Positions 25,621-36,560 of a DNA stretch of 36,910 nt are shown piece by piece. Numbering within the stretch: the first letter of the stretch is position 1; each line of letters begins with the position of its first letter. Location of the stretch: the NCBI GenBank assembly GCA_947448205.1, contig CANFNL010000010.1:1-36910 (forward strand), given 5' to 3'. Source of the stretch: Bacteriovoracaceae bacterium. Its GTDB lineage: Bacteria; Bdellovibrionota; Bacteriovoracia; Bacteriovoracales; Bacteriovoracaceae. A model generated the notes under the pieces. It ran no database searches. It was not told where the DNA came from and worked only from the letters and a program-made list of their open reading frames with translations. A program made the position numbers and the translations under genes.

Positions 25621-25686
25621 AAATTGATCCCATATAATAAAATTACTTATTGATATGATATCAAGAAAACATTGAATCAAAATAAG

Positions 25687-25712
25687 AAAAACCAACAATG
25701 CTGTTGGTTTTT
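25687..25712 (-). terminator. Terminator of lon
   Basis: AAAAACCAACA-GCAT-TGTTGGTTTTT perfect 11-bp stem with U-rich tail on the minus strand. Confidence 0.88.
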
Positions 25713-25750
25713 CATTTTAAACTGACAGTTTTAATCAAATACTCGCTAAA

Positions 25751-28168
25751 CTATGCAGCTGCAGGCGGCAATGTTTCTTTTGCTCGAGCGTAGGCTTTTT
25801 TCTTCTTTTTCTCTTTCCAGCCAATAAGAGCAACATCGAGAACTTCTTCGATATTCTTAACTGGAATGAAAGTTAATTTTGCTCTGTATTCTTCAGGTAT
25901 TTCTTCTAAATCTTTTCTGTTTTTCCAAGGAATGATTATCGTTTTAATATTCATTCTCATAGCTGCTAAAGCTTTTTCTTTTAAACCACCTATCGGTAAA
26001 ACTTTTCCCGTTAGGGTAATTTCTCCAGTCATCGCTACTTCGCGACTAATAGGAGTATTTGTAAGAAGTGAAACAATGGTAGTGGCAAGTGTAATTCCAG
26101 CACTCGGACCATCTTTTGGAGTAGCACCAGCTGGAAGATGTATGTGAAGTTCATTTTTTTCAAAAACATCATCATCAATGTACAGCTCGGTAGCTTGACT
26201 TCTTATATAACCGATGGCGGTCTGGGCTGATTCTTTCATGACGTCACCAAGTTGCCCCGTAAGAGTTAGTCCTCTTCCTTTCATTTTGGTTGCTTCAATA
26301 TAGAGAACTTCACCACCGTGAGATGTCCAGGCTAGTCCTGTTGCAACACCTACTTCATCGACATCTTTTTCATCGTCCTTTGTATAAACAGGCGGCCCGA
26401 GAAGTTTAAAAACAGTCTCTGTCATTATGTGAGTTTGTTCAGCTTCTCCTTTAGCAATCTTCATTGCTACTTTTCTACAAATGGCACCAATTTTTCTTTC
26501 AAGATTTCTAAGACCTGCTTCAGCGGTATAGCCTTTGATAACACTGGCAACACCGTCGTCGGTAAAAGTAATATGCTTATCACTTATTCCATTTTCATCC
26601 ATTTGTTTTGGGATGATGTACTTTTTAGAGATAGCGACTTTTTCTTCTTGGGTGTAACCAGAAAGATTAATAATCTCCATTCTGTCTCTGAGTGGAGCAG
26701 GGATTTGATCTAAAATGTTAGATGTTGCAATAAACATTACGTTTGATAAATCGAATGGAATATTTAAATAATGATCGCGGAAATTACAATTTTGTTCTGG
26801 GTCCAACACTTCAAGCAATGCAGATGATGGGTCACCTTTAAAATCTCCACCCATTTTATCTACCTCGTCGAGAAGAATAACTGGATTGTTAGTCTTTGCT
26901 TGTTTTAATGCTTGAATGAATCTTCCAGGCATTGCTCCAACGTATGTTCTTCTATGTCCCCTGATTTCAGCTTCATCTTTTACACCGCCGAGTGAAATTC
27001 TTACAAATTCTCTTCCACAGGCTTTCGCAATAGATTTTCCAAGAGAGGTTTTACCAACACCAGGAGGTCCTGAAAAGCAAAGGATTGGTCCTTTCATTCC
27101 ATGTCCCTTTAGCTGTCTGACTGCCAGGTATTCTAAAATTCTCTCTTTTACTTTAAATAGATCAAAGTGGTCCTCATTTAAAATTTCCAATGCAGCATCG
27201 AGATCAATGTGTTCTTCACTTGATTTACTCCAAGGAAGATCGCACATCCATTCAAGATAAGTTCGAAGTATAGATGCTTCAGAAGAATCCGGATGCATCT
27301 TTTCTAGTCGTGTAATTTGTTTGATAGATTCTTTTTCTGCTTCTTCAGACATTTTTGCTAGCCTGATTTTCTCTCTTAATTCTCCAAATTCATCGTCACT
27401 TTCTTTTTGATTTTCATCTCCGAGTTCTGACTTGATGGCTTTGATTTGCTCTCTAAGAAAATATTCTTTTTGAGTCTTAGATATTTCTTCTTTAGCATTG
27501 CTTTTAATTTTATTTTGCATTGCCAATATTTCAAGCTCGCGAGAAAGAATATCATTAATTTTATGAAGTCTTTCCATTGGGTCTAAAATTTCTAAAATAG
27601 TTTGAGCTTCACCAACATGCAGGTTTAAGTTTGAAGCTACTAGATCAGCAAGTCTTCCCGCATCTTTTATATCTTCTAGGATCATCAAAATGTCAGGAGA
27701 GAGAACTTTTCCCATGTTGATAACTTTTTCAAGTTGCTCTCTAATATTTCTCATTAATGCATTGGCAGCTACATTATTTTCTGGAATTGCCACATCAGAG
27801 ACTTTCATAAGTTTACACATAAAGTAAGGAGCTTCTTGAGTGTATTCTGTAATGCGCGCTTTAGAGAGACCTTGTACAAGAATTTTAACTCTTCCATCTG
27901 GGAGCTTTCTCATTCTCATGATCATAGCGATCGTTCCCACTTCGAAAATTTCATCAGGGGAAGGAGCCTCTGCTTTCATGTCCTTTTGACTTGAGAGTAA
28001 AATGAGTCTTTCACTTTTGTTCAAAGCATGATCTACAGCTTGTATCGAAGAATCTCGCCCAACGAAAAACGGTAAAATCATAAACGGATAAACTACTATG
28101 TCCCTAATTGGCAGGAGAGGGAGATGATCTTTAAGTTCAATGTTGTCACCCTCATAATTAGTTACCAT
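25751..28168 (-). CDS. lon: ATP-dependent protease Lon
   Basis: LPLLPIRDIVVYPFMILPFFVGRD, GPPGVGKTSLGKSIA, DEVDKMG, PKDGPSAGITLATTIVSLL (Ser-Lys protease site). ATG at 28168 (MVTNYEG) with GGGAGGAAAG SD; listed start is 28270. Confidence 0.97.
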   Translation of the reverse strand: MVTNYEGDNIELKDHLPLLPIRDIVVYPFMILPFFVGRDSSIQAVDHALNKSERLILLSSQKDMKAEAPSPDEIFEVGTIAMIMRMRKLPDGRVKILVQGLSKARITEYTQEAPYFMCKLMKVSDVAIPENNVAANALMRNIREQLEKVINMGKVLSPDILMILEDIKDAGRLADLVASNLNLHVGEAQTILEILDPMERLHKINDILSRELEILAMQNKIKSNAKEEISKTQKEYFLREQIKAIKSELGDENQKESDDEFGELREKIRLAKMSEEAEKESIKQITRLEKMHPDSSEASILRTYLEWMCDLPWSKSSEEHIDLDAALEILNEDHFDLFKVKERILEYLAVRQLKGHGMKGPILCFSGPPGVGKTSLGKSIAKACGREFVRISLGGVKDEAEIRGHRRTYVGAMPGRFIQALKQAKTNNPVILLDEVDKMGGDFKGDPSSALLEVLDPEQNCNFRDHYLNIPFDLSNVMFIATSNILDQIPAPLRDRMEIINLSGYTQEEKVAISKKYIIPKQMDENGISDKHITFTDDGVASVIKGYTAEAGLRNLERKIGAICRKVAMKIAKGEAEQTHIMTETVFKLLGPPVYTKDDEKDVDEVGVATGLAWTSHGGEVLYIEATKMKGRGLTLTGQLGDVMKESAQTAIGYIRSQATELYIDDDVFEKNELHIHLPAGATPKDGPSAGITLATTIVSLLTNTPISREVAMTGEITLTGKVLPIGGLKEKALAAMRMNIKTIIIPWKNRKDLEEIPEEYRAKLTFIPVKNIEEVLDVALIGWKEKKKKKAYARAKETLPPAAA

Positions 28169-28365
28169 ATCTTTCCTCCCAAATTGGCCATCACAAATAC
28201 ATTTGCGTTCAGTGATAACAATCGGGAAATGGCGAAAACACTTTAAGGAAAACTTCAAAATTATAATCATTTCTTAATTATTTTTATGTATACTTGATTG
28301 CAAATATCAATGTATTAAATGAAATATACAGGTGATGTCTGATCAGTTTTGTAGGGAGTTGTGTT

Positions 28366-29772
28366 ATGAGTTTGTCTATAGGGGCAGTTATCTTAGCAGC
28401 TGGAGAAGGAAAGCGCTTGAAATTAAAAGAGCCAAAACCTTTAGCGCCCTGCTTAGATAAAAAATTAGTAGATTTTCCAATTAGAGAATTACAAAAGTTT
28501 TTTAATCAGAATAAAATTCATGGAAAATTGACAGCAGTCATAGGTCACCAGCGAGATATCGTTCGTGCTTATATAGAAAAAAATTATTCATCTGTTAATT
28601 TTGCAATACAAGAAAAACAGCTAGGCACAGGTGATGCCCTGCGATCATATTTTCAATCTTCCAATGAAACATTAAGTTATGATTACACTTTGGTTATCTG
28701 TGCGGATACGCCAGTGGTTTCTGCCGATGAATTATCTGCCTTGCACTCACTTCTTCTTGCAGAAAAACTCGAAGGTGTTGCTGCTAGTTTTATTGAAAAA
28801 AATCCCAAAGGATATGGGCGAATTGTAAGGGGAGTAAAAGGTTTTCATATAGTAGAAGAAAAAGATGCTACGGATGAAATTCGAAAAATTACAGAAGTAA
28901 ATTCAGGTTTGTATATATTGAAAACTAGCTATCTTGTAGAGCATTTAAAGGGGATAGATACTAAAAATAAATCAGGTGAGTTTTACTTAACTGATGTTTT
29001 TAAAGATGGCTTAAATGTAAAAGCTCATTGCTTTCCTGAAGCTTCAACTTTTTTAGGTGTCAATACTCTAAGCCAATTGGAAGAAGTTGAGCACGCTCTT
29101 CGCAATAAAATAAAATTTAATCTAGTAGAGTCGGGAGTGAGATTAATTGATAGTTCACATTGTTATATTGATAGCGAAGTGGAAATTGGCGAAGGTACAG
29201 TTATCTATCCTAATACTTTTATAACTGGTCGAAGTAAAATTGGAAAAAATGTCACAGTAGAAATGGGTGCACAAATCAAAGACTCAATTGTTGACGATAA
29301 TGCTAAAGTATTGGCTTATACTATCCTTGAAGGTGCCCATCTTCATAGTCAAGTAACGGCTGGACCATTTGCTAGGCTTCGTCCAGGTGCAGATATTGGC
29401 CCCGAGTCAAAAATTGGAAATTTCGTAGAAATTAAAAAATCAATTTTAGCCAAAGGCGTGAAGGTGTCTCACTTAAGTTATGTTGGTGATGCTTTTATTG
29501 GAGAGGAAACTAATATTGGATGTGGTTTCATTACTTGCAACTACGATGGTGTTAATAAACATTTAACTAAAATAGGTAAAAACTGTTTTATTGGATCGGA
29601 TTCTCAATCTGTAGCACCTGTTGAAATTGGCGATGATTGCTTCGTCGCTTCGGCCACGACCATTACCAAAGATATGCCCAATGGCTCTTTTGCCATCTCA
29701 AGAGGAGCCCAAGTTACAAAAGAAGGGATGGCTAAAAAATTTATTAAGAAGAAAGACGACAAAAAGATCTAA
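28366..29772 (+). CDS. glmU: Bifunctional UDP-GlcNAc pyrophosphorylase/GlcN-1-P acetyltransferase GlmU
   Basis: ILAAGEGKRLKLKEPKPLAP, QLGTGDAL, left-handed beta-helix hexapeptides, NYDGVNKHLTKIGKNCFIGSDSQSVAPVEIG. Confidence 0.95.
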   Translation: MSLSIGAVILAAGEGKRLKLKEPKPLAPCLDKKLVDFPIRELQKFFNQNKIHGKLTAVIGHQRDIVRAYIEKNYSSVNFAIQEKQLGTGDALRSYFQSSNETLSYDYTLVICADTPVVSADELSALHSLLLAEKLEGVAASFIEKNPKGYGRIVRGVKGFHIVEEKDATDEIRKITEVNSGLYILKTSYLVEHLKGIDTKNKSGEFYLTDVFKDGLNVKAHCFPEASTFLGVNTLSQLEEVEHALRNKIKFNLVESGVRLIDSSHCYIDSEVEIGEGTVIYPNTFITGRSKIGKNVTVEMGAQIKDSIVDDNAKVLAYTILEGAHLHSQVTAGPFARLRPGADIGPESKIGNFVEIKKSILAKGVKVSHLSYVGDAFIGEETNIGCGFITCNYDGVNKHLTKIGKNCFIGSDSQSVAPVEIGDDCFVASATTITKDMPNGSFAISRGAQVTKEGMAKKFIKKKDDKKI

Positions 29773-29848
29773 ACACTTAATAAAGAAAATGCTATTTTGT
29801 GGGTTCGGTTTTTTTAAGATTACTTAAACCATTTTCGGTAGGTATAAC

Positions 29849-31675
29849 ATGTGTGGAATAGTCGGCTACTTTGGTCCTTCGCAAAATTCAGTTGAAATTG
29901 TATTAGAGGGACTTAAGCGCCTAGAATATAGAGGTTATGATTCTGCTGGTGTGAGTTTTATTGATGAACACAATGAGCTTCAAAATTATAAGAAAGCTGG
30001 AAAATTAGACAACTTAAAAGAAGAGTTAAAAGGAAAGAATCTCATAGCTCGTACTTGTATCGGTCATACTCGTTGGGCAACTCACGGTGGAGTAACTGAT
30101 GAAAATGCTCATCCGCATCACAATGACATTCTTTCAATCATCCATAATGGGATTATTGAAAACGCTAATGAACTTAAAAAAGAATTGATGTCTCAAGGAG
30201 TAAAATTTAAATCTGAAACTGATTCCGAATCATTTTTAGAATTAGTCTCGTTTGAACTTCGCAATGGAAAACCAATTCTGGAAGCCATTTCTGATTCATT
30301 TAGAAGAATTCACGGGAACTCAGCTTTTGTTGTTCTTTATCCAAAGACTGGTGAAATTTTCGCCATAAAAAGAGGAGCACCTCTCGTTTGTGGAATTAAT
30401 GAAATCACTAGCGAGGCTCTTGTTTCATCAGATCCTTATGCATTAGCAGGCATTGTTCATAAACTTTATTTTCCAGAAGATGAAGTTATTGTTCATTTGT
30501 CTGGAGGGAATAAAAACTTAGTTAATTTTTACGAATTAGATTTAACTAAAACGACTCGATATCTTTCCAAGAAGCAAGACATGACAGTAACAGTTAGTGA
30601 GAAAGGTGAATACGAACATTTTATGCTTAAAGAAATTCACGAGCAACCAGAACTGATACGCAATTTAACTCAATATTATTTTGCAGGAGAGGGGCGCGAG
30701 ACATTAGAGAGAATTGGTCATTTTAGCCCCAAACGAATATATATTTCAGCCTGTGGAACTGCTGCTTATGCTGGGTTGGTTGTAAGAGATTTTCTAGAAG
30801 GAATTAATAGAATTCCAACTAATGTTGAATTGGCTTCCGAATTTCGTTACAGAAATCCCATATTGAGTGAGGGAGATTTTGGTATTTTTGTTTCACAATC
30901 TGGAGAAACAGCAGATACTTTGGCTGCTCAATCACTTTGTAAAAAATCAGGAATTAAAACTCTCTCAATTGTTAATGTCGATGGATCAACTCTCTTTCGT
31001 GAATGCGATGATAATCTTTTAATTCGTGCTGGAGTTGAAATTGGAGTTGCTTCCACTAAAGCTTTCACTCAGCAAGCCCTTACGGGGAGATTAATGTCTG
31101 CCGCTTTTGCAGGGGACTTAAAAGATGAAAATAAAAAAGTCGCACTCTCTGGGAAATTTGCACTATTAGCAGAACGAATCGATAAGCTCTTAGCAGCAAG
31201 TGATTCGATTAAAACAGTTGCTGAAGCGATATATAATTATAAAGGGTTTTTCTATACTGGTAGAGGGGCTTATTTCCCAATAGCATTGGAAGGTGCTTTA
31301 AAATTAAAAGAAATTGCCTATGTACACGCGGAAGGTTACGCCTCTGGTGAATTGAAACATGGACCCATTGCACTTATCGATGAGGAGATGGTCAATATAG
31401 CTTTAGTAGCCCCAGATTTATTTGAAAAAACGGTTTCTAATATTCAAGAAATTAAAGCAAGAAAAGGAGTTATTGTTAGTGTTGGTCCTAGAGGCAATCA
31501 AGAACTACAAGCTTTGAGTGATTATTATATACCATTGGACTTTGATGGGCTTGAAGAACTTGCGCCCCTTTATGTCAATGTTGTGAATCAACTTCTAGCT
31601 TACTACATGGCTAAGTTCAAAGGAACTGATATTGATAAACCAAGAAATTTGGCGAAGTCTGTAACAGTAGAATAA
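29849..31675 (+). CDS. glmS: Glutamine-fructose-6-phosphate aminotransferase GlmS
   Basis: MCGIVGYFG N-terminal Cys nucleophile, HTRWATHGGVT, SQSGETADTLAAQ, C-terminal LAKSVTVE. Confidence 0.98.
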   Translation: MCGIVGYFGPSQNSVEIVLEGLKRLEYRGYDSAGVSFIDEHNELQNYKKAGKLDNLKEELKGKNLIARTCIGHTRWATHGGVTDENAHPHHNDILSIIHNGIIENANELKKELMSQGVKFKSETDSESFLELVSFELRNGKPILEAISDSFRRIHGNSAFVVLYPKTGEIFAIKRGAPLVCGINEITSEALVSSDPYALAGIVHKLYFPEDEVIVHLSGGNKNLVNFYELDLTKTTRYLSKKQDMTVTVSEKGEYEHFMLKEIHEQPELIRNLTQYYFAGEGRETLERIGHFSPKRIYISACGTAAYAGLVVRDFLEGINRIPTNVELASEFRYRNPILSEGDFGIFVSQSGETADTLAAQSLCKKSGIKTLSIVNVDGSTLFRECDDNLLIRAGVEIGVASTKAFTQQALTGRLMSAAFAGDLKDENKKVALSGKFALLAERIDKLLAASDSIKTVAEAIYNYKGFFYTGRGAYFPIALEGALKLKEIAYVHAEGYASGELKHGPIALIDEEMVNIALVAPDLFEKTVSNIQEIKARKGVIVSVGPRGNQELQALSDYYIPLDFDGLEELAPLYVNVVNQLLAYYMAKFKGTDIDKPRNLAKSVTVE

Positions 31676-31681
31676 TTTAAT

Positions 31682-33976
31682 ATGGTAGATATAAGTGGAT
31701 TAAATCCAGTACAACAAAAAGCCGTTTTGGAGACAGATGGTCCTGTTATGATTTTGGCAGGAGCTGGATCGGGCAAGACCAAAACCCTGGTTACACGAAT
31801 AACATATTTACTCGATGAAAAGAACTTAAGTCCGCATCAGTTATTGGCTCTTACATTTTCCAATAAAGCTGCTCGCGAAATGCGCGAGCGCATAGCTCAC
31901 GAAGTTCCTTCGCTTGATATTGGATCTTTGCAAATAACAACTTTTCATGCTTTTTGTGCCAAATTACTTCGTTCAGAAGCTAATTATTTAGGTCTCTCTC
32001 GTAATTTTACCATTTACGACGAAGGTGAATCCAAAGCGATTGCTAAATCACTTCTTGAACGTAGAGGTATTTCAACAAAAGAAATAAATCCTTATGAAAT
32101 ATTGACTTATATAGATTCTTTAAAAAATAATGGTTACTACGCTGGTCGAAAAATGATTGAAGGGGCAGCTGATCCAGGAGATGAATATTTTTCGTATTTC
32201 GAAGAATATGAATCTGAACTTCACCGGGCAAATGCAGTTGATTTTGGTGGATTAATTACTGCAGTCATTCAGCTTTTTGATAAATTTCCCGACGTTTTAA
32301 ATCGATACCAAAACCGATATCTTTATGTTTTGGTTGATGAGTATCAAGATACAAACCGAGCTCAGTTTGAACTCATAAAAATGCTTTGTGGAAAACGCAG
32401 AAATATATGTGTGGTTGGCGATGAAGACCAATCAATTTATTCCTGGCGAGGCGCTGATATTAGAAATATTTTAGACTTTGAAAAAATCTTTCCAGATGTC
32501 CTTGTTTTAAAACTTGAACAAAATTACAGATCAAGTAAGACAATTATTGAGGCTGCTTCTTGTGTTATAGAAAAAAACACCATGAGAAAAGGCAAGCATA
32601 TGTGGACTCAAAATCCTGAAGGTGATGCAATTGATATCATTGAATGCTTCAATGATAAGGATGAAGCAGAATTTATTGCCCAAGAAACTAATAAACTTAA
32701 CAAGACAGGAGTGTCTTTTAAGGAGATGGCCGTTTTTTATCGCTCGAATGCTCAGGCCAGGCTTGTTGAAGATGCTTTGAGAAAATATAAAATTCAATAC
32801 CGAGTTATTGGTGGTGTGAAGTTTTATGAGAGAAAAGAAATTAAAGATATGCTCTCTTATTTGCGCTTAATCATTAACGCCAAAGATTCGTTAGCGTTAA
32901 GTAGGATTATTAATGTGCCGGCCAGAGGAGTCGGAGCTACTTCATTGCGAAAATTAGAAATGGAATCGGTTAATTCGAATTGTTCTTTGTGGGAAAGTAT
33001 TGAGCGTATTGTAGAAAATGCTGCTGAATATGGACATATAAAACTTTCCGCTAAAATTAAATCGACTCTGACTGAGTTTGTAACATTAATTAGTGAACTA
33101 AGGCACCTCGATCAAAATAAAGTTAAGCCCTCACTCATTTATGAAAAAGTTTTGCATGAATCAGGTTATTATTCTTTTTTAAAAGCCAATAAAGATTATG
33201 AAACTCTTGCTCGCCTAGAAAATCTTGATGAACTCCTCAATGCCATTACTCAATTTGAAGAATCTGCAGAAGTTCCTACACTTTCTGGGTTTCTTGAAAC
33301 CATTACTCTTGATTCAAGTTCTGATTTTGATGAAGCAAGCCTGGTTAATCAGGGAGAAGTTTCTCTAATGACAGTTCATGGGGCAAAGGGATTAGAGTTT
33401 ACTCATGCTTTTGTAATTGGAGTAGAAGAAAATCTTTTTCCAAGCTATAGAAGTGTAGACGGTGGTGAAACGGCTATGGAAGAGGAGAGAAGACTTTTCT
33501 ATGTGGCAATGACTAGGGCAATGATTAAACTCTATATTACTTTTGCTCAGGGACGGATGCTTTTTGGGCAAGTGAAATTTAATGGACCAAGTCGCTTTAT
33601 TGATGAAATTCCTGACAAACTCTACACCTGGAAAAAATTAAAAAGTGCACCACGAGCTGGAGAAGAATATAATTCAAGTTGGGGAGGTGCGAGTAAATTT
33701 GGCAACAAAAGTGAAGACAACTACGACCCTTATGATCAATCTCAAGAGACAAAATATGACAATGAAGAAGTTGTTTATCAGGTCAAAGAGCCTATAAGAG
33801 AATCTTATCATCAGCCTAAATTTCCAAAAGGATCTAAGGTTGTTCATTCTTTGTATGGAATTGGGAAAGTTGAAGAGTCTGAAGGAGCAGGAGCTGATGA
33901 AAAAGTACTCATTCGCTTCTCCGATGGGAATCGAAAAAAATTCATGGTGAAGTTTGCACCTATAGTGTTGGGGTAG
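31682..33976 (+). CDS. UvrD/PcrA/Rep-type ATP-dependent DNA helicase
   Basis: LNPVQQKAVLETDGPVMILAGAGSGKTKTLVTRI, VDEYQDTN, VGDEDQSIYSWRGAD, MTVHGAKGLEF, VAMTRA. Confidence 0.95.
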   Translation: MVDISGLNPVQQKAVLETDGPVMILAGAGSGKTKTLVTRITYLLDEKNLSPHQLLALTFSNKAAREMRERIAHEVPSLDIGSLQITTFHAFCAKLLRSEANYLGLSRNFTIYDEGESKAIAKSLLERRGISTKEINPYEILTYIDSLKNNGYYAGRKMIEGAADPGDEYFSYFEEYESELHRANAVDFGGLITAVIQLFDKFPDVLNRYQNRYLYVLVDEYQDTNRAQFELIKMLCGKRRNICVVGDEDQSIYSWRGADIRNILDFEKIFPDVLVLKLEQNYRSSKTIIEAASCVIEKNTMRKGKHMWTQNPEGDAIDIIECFNDKDEAEFIAQETNKLNKTGVSFKEMAVFYRSNAQARLVEDALRKYKIQYRVIGGVKFYERKEIKDMLSYLRLIINAKDSLALSRIINVPARGVGATSLRKLEMESVNSNCSLWESIERIVENAAEYGHIKLSAKIKSTLTEFVTLISELRHLDQNKVKPSLIYEKVLHESGYYSFLKANKDYETLARLENLDELLNAITQFEESAEVPTLSGFLETITLDSSSDFDEASLVNQGEVSLMTVHGAKGLEFTHAFVIGVEENLFPSYRSVDGGETAMEEERRLFYVAMTRAMIKLYITFAQGRMLFGQVKFNGPSRFIDEIPDKLYTWKKLKSAPRAGEEYNSSWGGASKFGNKSEDNYDPYDQSQETKYDNEEVVYQVKEPIRESYHQPKFPKGSKVVHSLYGIGKVEESEGAGADEKVLIRFSDGNRKKFMVKFAPIVLG

Positions 33977-34934
33977 TCAGATCGATTGAATTTTCACTAG
34001 AAAATTTTAATCTTGGTAAGCTCAGATCTAAGAATAAAATCCAATAAAAATAAGCACCCATTGGAAACAAAAAAAGCATTAGAATGGCCCTGTCAACTAA
34101 GCTTGCTAAAAGTGCCGCTTCAAATTGAATGCCATATTGATTAGCAATATAAGCTGTCGCAACTTCTTTTACCCCTATATTTCCAGGGAGAATTTGAAAT
34201 AAACCAGTGGCCAATAATATCAAGCTTATTTCTAAAGAATCAAATAATCTCATCTCAATGCCAATGGCCCGAAAGGAGAGATAAACTTTTAGGGGATAGA
34301 GGGCAAAAATACCCAGATAACAAATGAGTGATATCAGAATAATGTTTCTATCGATTAGGTATTTTTTTAAAGAGTATTTTCTTTCTAGCTTAAAAATTCT
34401 GGTAAAGAGTTCATTTGAAAGTATAAGCATAAAAGAAGAAAGAGTGAGTGCTATGAAGAGAGATTCTAGAGCATCGAAGACAATATTATGTTTAGTGAGA
34501 AAATAATGACAATAAATACTTCCCGCAAGTCCTAGGAAAGAGAAGCCAATTAATAATACAGCCAAACCCATAGAGAGAAATTCTCTCATCGGAAGATCTT
34601 TTTTCTCATTCATATACATCATACGAATTGCTGTCCCTCCCTTAGCAGGAAGGAGCATATTGAAGAGCTCTGAAATCGTGCAAAGACCAAACCATTCATT
34701 TGTGTTGAGTTTTATGGAGTGAATTTTTTTAAGAGGGTAGAAATGAGTGATACCAAGAAGAATATAATTGAGTGCATGGATACCAATTAGTGAAAATGCG
34801 ATGGATAGATTAATGGATTTTATCCGCTCAAAAGAGGAGGAGTTTTTACGTACATATAAAACAAGACCAATTAATAAAGCTAACGATAAAAATAGTAAGG
34901 CCTGATGATATGTTTTTTTATAGCGGGTCTTCAT
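33960..34934 (-). CDS. Lysylphosphatidylglycerol synthase TM / UPF0104-family membrane protein
   Basis: Multi-TM; LLPAKGGTAIRMMYM, LPGNIGVKEVATAYIANQYGIQFEAALLASLVDRAI typical of the family. Confidence 0.75.
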   Translation of the reverse strand: MKTRYKKTYHQALLFLSLALLIGLVLYVRKNSSSFERIKSINLSIAFSLIGIHALNYILLGITHFYPLKKIHSIKLNTNEWFGLCTISELFNMLLPAKGGTAIRMMYMNEKKDLPMREFLSMGLAVLLIGFSFLGLAGSIYCHYFLTKHNIVFDALESLFIALTLSSFMLILSNELFTRIFKLERKYSLKKYLIDRNIILISLICYLGIFALYPLKVYLSFRAIGIEMRLFDSLEISLILLATGLFQILPGNIGVKEVATAYIANQYGIQFEAALLASLVDRAILMLFLFPMGAYFYWILFLDLSLPRLKFSSENSIDLTTPTL

Positions 34935-35028
34935 AGAGTCCTATTGAAAAAATTGAGCCATTCTACCAATAGATCCTAGTGTCATGGTAAAACTTGTAAA
35001 GATTACATAGTTAAAGTAAATTTTAAGT

Positions 35029-36222
35029 ATGCTTAAAACATTATTAAAATGGACTCTTCTTGCTATTCTCGTTGGAGGGCTTACTGGAGTGGTCTCTGCT
35101 GCTTTTTTCTTTACCTTAAATTGGTCGATTGCATTCAGACACGCCCACAAAGAATTTATCTATTTTCTTCCCTTCGCTGGGGCGGGCATTGCCTGGGTTT
35201 ATAAAAAAATTGGCTCGGAGATTGATAGTGGTACTAATCTTATTCTCGATGAAATTCACGTTCACAAAAAGCATATTCCACTACGCATGGTACCTATGAT
35301 TTTTTTAAGCACTGCTATTTCTCACTTGTTTGGAGCCTCTGTTGGGCGAGAAGGTGCAGCCGTTCAAATTGGAGCTGGCATTAGTGATCAGTTTTCAAAA
35401 TGGGCTGGGGATTTCTTCTCAAATCGAAAAATTATTTTAATGGTTGGGATTAGCGCAGGATTTTCCGCCATCTTTGGAGCTCCAATTGCCGGAACTATTT
35501 TTGGGATGGAAGTCATCAGCCTCGGCACTATTAGCTATGAGGCTTTTTTTCCATGTTTATTGGCTTCGATTGTTAGCTATGTGGTCGCACTTTCTATGGG
35601 AGTTATCCATAGTCATTTTAATTTAATTCCTATTCCCGGATTTAGCTTGATCGCCCTTTTCTCTGCAACATTGGCCGGAGCCATCTTCGGTTTAGCTGCA
35701 CGATTTTTTATTTGGCTATTGCATTCGATAAAAGATGTATTGCAAAAATATTTTCCCAATGCCATTTATCGTCCGTTTATAGGTGGCACATTAATTGCGA
35801 TATTTTTTTATTTTTCACAAAATGATCGTTATCTAAGTTTGGGTGAAGATATTATAAATTCAAGTTTTATAGGCATGGTAAAGCCTTGGGATTTCCTTGG
35901 GAAAATTTTATCGACTTCGCTCTCAGTTGGTTCCGGTTTTAAAGGAGGTGAGGTGATGTCTCTCTTTTACATTGGAGCGACACTGGGTAATGCACTTGGT
36001 TTAATAATTCCTTTAACGACACCACTTTTGGCAGCCCTTGGTTTTGTTTCTGTTTTTGCCGGAGCTGCCAACACACCAATTACTTGTTTGTTTTTAGCAT
36101 TGGGTCTATTTGGATCTAACATTGGAGTATTTGCGGGGATTGCTATTGTCATGAGCTATCTCTTTTCTGGCAATAAGGGATTGTATGGCTCGCAGAGAAA
36201 ATATTTGCTAAAAAAGCTTTAA
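35029..36222 (+). CDS. ClC-family anion channel/antiporter, CLC-F-like
   Basis: GASVGREGAAVQIGAGISDQF, GFSAIFGAPIAGTIFGMEV, GSGFKGGEVMSLFYIGATLGNALG, GTNLILDEIH; no CBS domains. Confidence 0.85.
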   Translation: MLKTLLKWTLLAILVGGLTGVVSAAFFFTLNWSIAFRHAHKEFIYFLPFAGAGIAWVYKKIGSEIDSGTNLILDEIHVHKKHIPLRMVPMIFLSTAISHLFGASVGREGAAVQIGAGISDQFSKWAGDFFSNRKIILMVGISAGFSAIFGAPIAGTIFGMEVISLGTISYEAFFPCLLASIVSYVVALSMGVIHSHFNLIPIPGFSLIALFSATLAGAIFGLAARFFIWLLHSIKDVLQKYFPNAIYRPFIGGTLIAIFFYFSQNDRYLSLGEDIINSSFIGMVKPWDFLGKILSTSLSVGSGFKGGEVMSLFYIGATLGNALGLIIPLTTPLLAALGFVSVFAGAANTPITCLFLALGLFGSNIGVFAGIAIVMSYLFSGNKGLYGSQRKYLLKKL

Positions 36223-36269
36223 CTAAAATGCAGTTGATAATGACTATTTTATAGTTGATAATTATCTTC

Positions 36270-36560
36270 ATGCTCGAAGGTCTTTTTGGAAATAAATCTG
36301 CTGAAAAAGTTATGCTCTCTATTTTTATAAATGGAGAAATACACGCATCTGCAATTGCTCAACAGCACCACACAGCACTTGATCCGATAAAAAAACAATT
36401 AGAAAGATTTGAAGAAGCTGGCTTTCTAAAATCACGTATTGTTGGCAGATCAAAACTCTATAAGTTCAACGATCAAAATCCGTTGATAAAACCTTTAAAA
36501 GAGCTAATAAAAATCGCAAAAAAAAATGAAAACTTTAACAATGAAATAGGACTATTATGA
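36270..36560 (+). CDS. Winged-helix (ArsR-like) DNA-binding protein
   Basis: SAEKVMLSIFINGEIHASAIAQQHHTALDPIKKQLERFEEAGFLKSRIVGRSKLYKFN. Confidence 0.65.
   Translation: MLEGLFGNKSAEKVMLSIFINGEIHASAIAQQHHTALDPIKKQLERFEEAGFLKSRIVGRSKLYKFNDQNPLIKPLKELIKIAKKNENFNNEIGLL

Noticed and set aside
25866-27260. Three + strand ORFs opposite lon (25866, 26429, 26916)
   Set aside because: Shadow ORFs antisense to strongly conserved Lon coding sequence.
34935-35028. Fluoride (crcB) riboswitch before the CLC gene
   Set aside because: No recognisable conserved motif in the short leader.
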